Below, piece by piece: positions 7,964-9,198 of a stretch of 9,198 nucleotides of DNA (position 1 is the stretch's first letter; each line of letters starts with the position of its first letter). Origin of the DNA: Balneolales bacterium (lineage in GTDB: Bacteria; Bacteroidota; Rhodothermia; Balneolales; Balneolaceae). A program made the position numbers and the translations under genes. The stretch covers positions 1 through 9,198 of the forward strand of contig JAKSCW010000395.1 of the NCBI GenBank assembly GCA_022360375.1, given 5' to 3'. The notes beneath the pieces are model-generated. The model was not told the DNA's origin, searched no databases, and saw only the letters and a list, made by a program, of their open reading frames with translations.

Positions 7964-8040
7964 TACACTTGTTTATTTTACGAGCCTGTGCCCGGTATTA
8001 CTGTCCGATTCCGTACACCAAGTGTATCAAAATGAACACT
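7964..8040. promoter_or_regulatory. Cluster of TACAC/GTGTA inverted repeats, candidate activator sites
   Basis: The divergent region holds several related half-sites: TACACTTG (7964-7971), matched exactly in inverted form by CAAGTGTA (8019-8026); a tight palindrome TACAC-CAA-GTGTA (8014-8026); and AGTGT (8021-8025) with ACACT (8036-8040), 10 nt apart. They lie about 50-130 bp upstream of the -24 element at 8092, the usual distance for NtrC-type enhancer sites. That the neighbouring regulator binds here is inference. Confidence 0.4.
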
Positions 8041-8091
8041 GAGATGCCACAAAACTGCGAATAAAAGCCATAAACACTGATTCCCATGATT

Positions 8092-8106
8092 TGGCACAAT
8101 AGTTGG
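8092..8106 (+). promoter_or_regulatory. Candidate sigma-54 (-24/-12) promoter for the adaptor gene
   Basis: TGGCAC-AATAG-TTGG matches the sigma-54 consensus TGGCAC-N5-TTGC in all six -24 bases and three of four -12 bases, with correct 12-bp spacing between the two G-rich cores (8093 and 8105). The one mismatch is the C of the -12 GC, here G. Transcription would begin near 8118 and give a leader of about 29 nt before the ATG at 8147. The position between a sigma-54 activator gene and a divergent target supports it. Upstream signals for the regulator gene itself, in the opposite direction, were not identifiable. Confidence 0.65.
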
Positions 8107-8146
8107 GATTACCAGCAAAAATTGAAATTGAACCCTTTTACAAACC

Positions 8147-9198
8147 ATGGGAATGGACAAAAAAATTAAGAAGAAAACATGGACTCCACAGCGAATCATT
8201 GGGTTGGTTCTGGTTACTGCCATCGTGGGTTTCTTTCTTTACAGCTTCATGTTTGCTGAATTCAAATCAACGCTAAATGTAGATCAAGAGCGGCTGACTA
8301 TTTCGGAAGTCAGAGTGGATGAGTTCCAGGAATTCATCCAGGTTACAGGAACCGTACAACCAATAAGTACTATTTTCTTAGATGCTATTGAAGGTGGGGT
8401 TGTTCAGCAGGTAACCCTGGAATCCGGAACTATGGTAAATCCCGGAGACACCATTTTAGTGCTCACCAATTCCAATCTTCAGCTTTCTGTACTCAATCAG
8501 GAAGCAAGTTTATACGATCAAATTAACAATGTCCGGAATTCGCGCTTAAACCTTGAACAAAACAGCCTGAATATTAAAGAACAATTAGCGAATGCCGAAT
8601 TTCAGCTGAATGTACTTAAACCCCAGTATGAACGTGCACAACGCCTTTATGACGATAATTTAATTTCTTTACAGGATTTTGAAGCTGCGAAAGAGAATTA
8701 TGAATACGAGGAAAAGAGGTATGCACTCACTTACGAATCCTTTTTAAAAGACTCCATTCAAACCGTTTCTCAACTCCAGCAATTGGATGAGTCTGAGGAA
8801 CGGATGTGGAGAAGCCTGAATGCTGTACAACGAATTCTCGATAACCTTATAATCACAGCCCCCCTTGATGGCCAGCTTACAACCATAGAAATGCAACCCG
8901 GCCAATCTATATCTCAAGGTGAACGTATTGGCCAGGTTGACATGCTGGACAATTTTAAGGTGAGGGTAAATGTGGATGAATTCCACCTTTCACGAATTAC
9001 AACCGGGCTTCGGGGTTCTTTTGAATTTGCAGGTGAAACTCATCAAATGGAAATCACGAAAGTATTTCCTGTGATTACTAACGGTCAGTTTGAAGTGGAT
9101 ATGGAATTTGTGAATGAACCTCCATCAGGAATCCGGCGGGGTCAACGTGTGAGGATGAGATTAGAACTCGGAGATGCCTCTCAGGCACTTCTTCTTGA
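8147..9198 (+). CDS. Periplasmic adaptor (membrane fusion protein), HlyD/MacA type, 3' end missing
   Basis: An open plus-strand frame of 350 codons runs off the right edge. The translation is a typical efflux adaptor: a basic N-terminus with one uncleaved membrane anchor (about 16-37); the first half of the lipoyl/barrel-sandwich domain (EGGVVQQVTLESGTMVNPGD, 82-101); a long coiled-coil hairpin (about 112-230, containing ERAQRLYDDNLISLQDFEAA at 162-181); the second lipoyl half (ITAPLDGQLTTIEMQPGQS, 236-254); and a beta-barrel region (about 265-340). Such proteins link an inner-membrane ABC or RND pump to an outer-membrane TolC-like channel. An in-frame TGA at 8129-8131 limits the start to ATG 8147 or the ATG two codons later (8153). 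Neither has a good Shine-Dalgarno sequence. MacA-like ABC partners are more likely than RND because the anchor is a membrane helix rather than a lipoprotein signal, but the pump gene would lie beyond the window. Expression is probably driven by the sigma-54 promoter at 8092-8106. Confidence 0.9.
   Translation, partial: MGMDKKIKKKTWTPQRIIGLVLVTAIVGFFLYSFMFAEFKSTLNVDQERLTISEVRVDEFQEFIQVTGTVQPISTIFLDAIEGGVVQQVTLESGTMVNPGDTILVLTNSNLQLSVLNQEASLYDQINNVRNSRLNLEQNSLNIKEQLANAEFQLNVLKPQYERAQRLYDDNLISLQDFEAAKENYEYEEKRYALTYESFLKDSIQTVSQLQQLDESEERMWRSLNAVQRILDNLIITAPLDGQLTTIEMQPGQSISQGERIGQVDMLDNFKVRVNVDEFHLSRITTGLRGSFEFAGETHQMEITKVFPVITNGQFEVDMEFVNEPPSGIRRGQRVRMRLELGDASQALLL

Noticed and set aside
8035..8080. 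Direct repeat AACACTGA at 8035-8042 and 8073-8080
   Set aside because: Only two short copies 38 bp apart, not clearly in phase with the promoter or with the TACAC sites; too weak to call a binding site.
7978..8223. 81-codon minus-strand frame in the divergent region
   Set aside because: It spans the candidate promoter and the start of the adaptor gene in antisense, has an unlikely composition and no ribosome binding site; it is a chance frame.
8744..8986. 80-codon minus-strand frame
   Set aside because: It is entirely antisense to the adaptor coding sequence, whose lipoyl and hairpin motifs are clear.

Overview
The window reads as chromosome of a Bacteroidota/Rhodothermota/Balneolota-like Gram-negative bacterium. 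I infer this from the moderate-to-low GC content, the weak or absent Shine-Dalgarno signals at most starts, a GAFTDA-type NtrC-family regulator, a very large membrane-anchored SpoIIE-type phosphatase, and a periplasmic adaptor that implies an outer membrane. This is a protein-style impression, not a database result.

Layout: six of the genes lie on the minus strand and are read from right to left. From the right these are an NtrC-family response regulator (6537-7913) whose stop overlaps the start of an NtrY/AtoS-like histidine kinase (5173-6540); a PP2C/SpoIIE phosphatase with an N-terminal ectodomain and about ten membrane segments (2528-5071); the SPFH pair hflK (1427-2422) and hflC (466-1413) closed by a clear intrinsic terminator (415-446); and, at the left edge, the first 116 codons of a membrane protein (about 1-349) that lacks an ATG start. 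On the plus strand, diverging from the regulator, an HlyD/MacA-type periplasmic adaptor gene starts at 8147 and runs open off the right edge.

How they fit together: the 233-bp divergent region between regulator and adaptor carries a good -24/-12 (sigma-54) promoter match, TGGCAC-N5-TTGG at 8092-8106, pointing at the adaptor. It also has a cluster of TACAC/GTGTA inverted repeats 70-130 bp upstream, where an NtrC-type activator would bind. The most coherent reading is an envelope-sensing two-component system that switches on an efflux/secretion operon through sigma-54. The kinase has a short-loop membrane hairpin and no periplasmic domain, so the signal is probably read in the membrane or cytoplasm. 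The phosphatase and HflK/HflC are separate membrane-stress or signalling functions in the same direction, but each follows a gap of about 100 bp, so co-transcription with the two-component pair is not certain.

No transfer RNA, ribosomal RNA, CRISPR array, insertion sequence or phage gene was seen. I found no clearly new system; the divergent sigma-54 efflux module and the architecture of the large phosphatase are the most worthwhile points.
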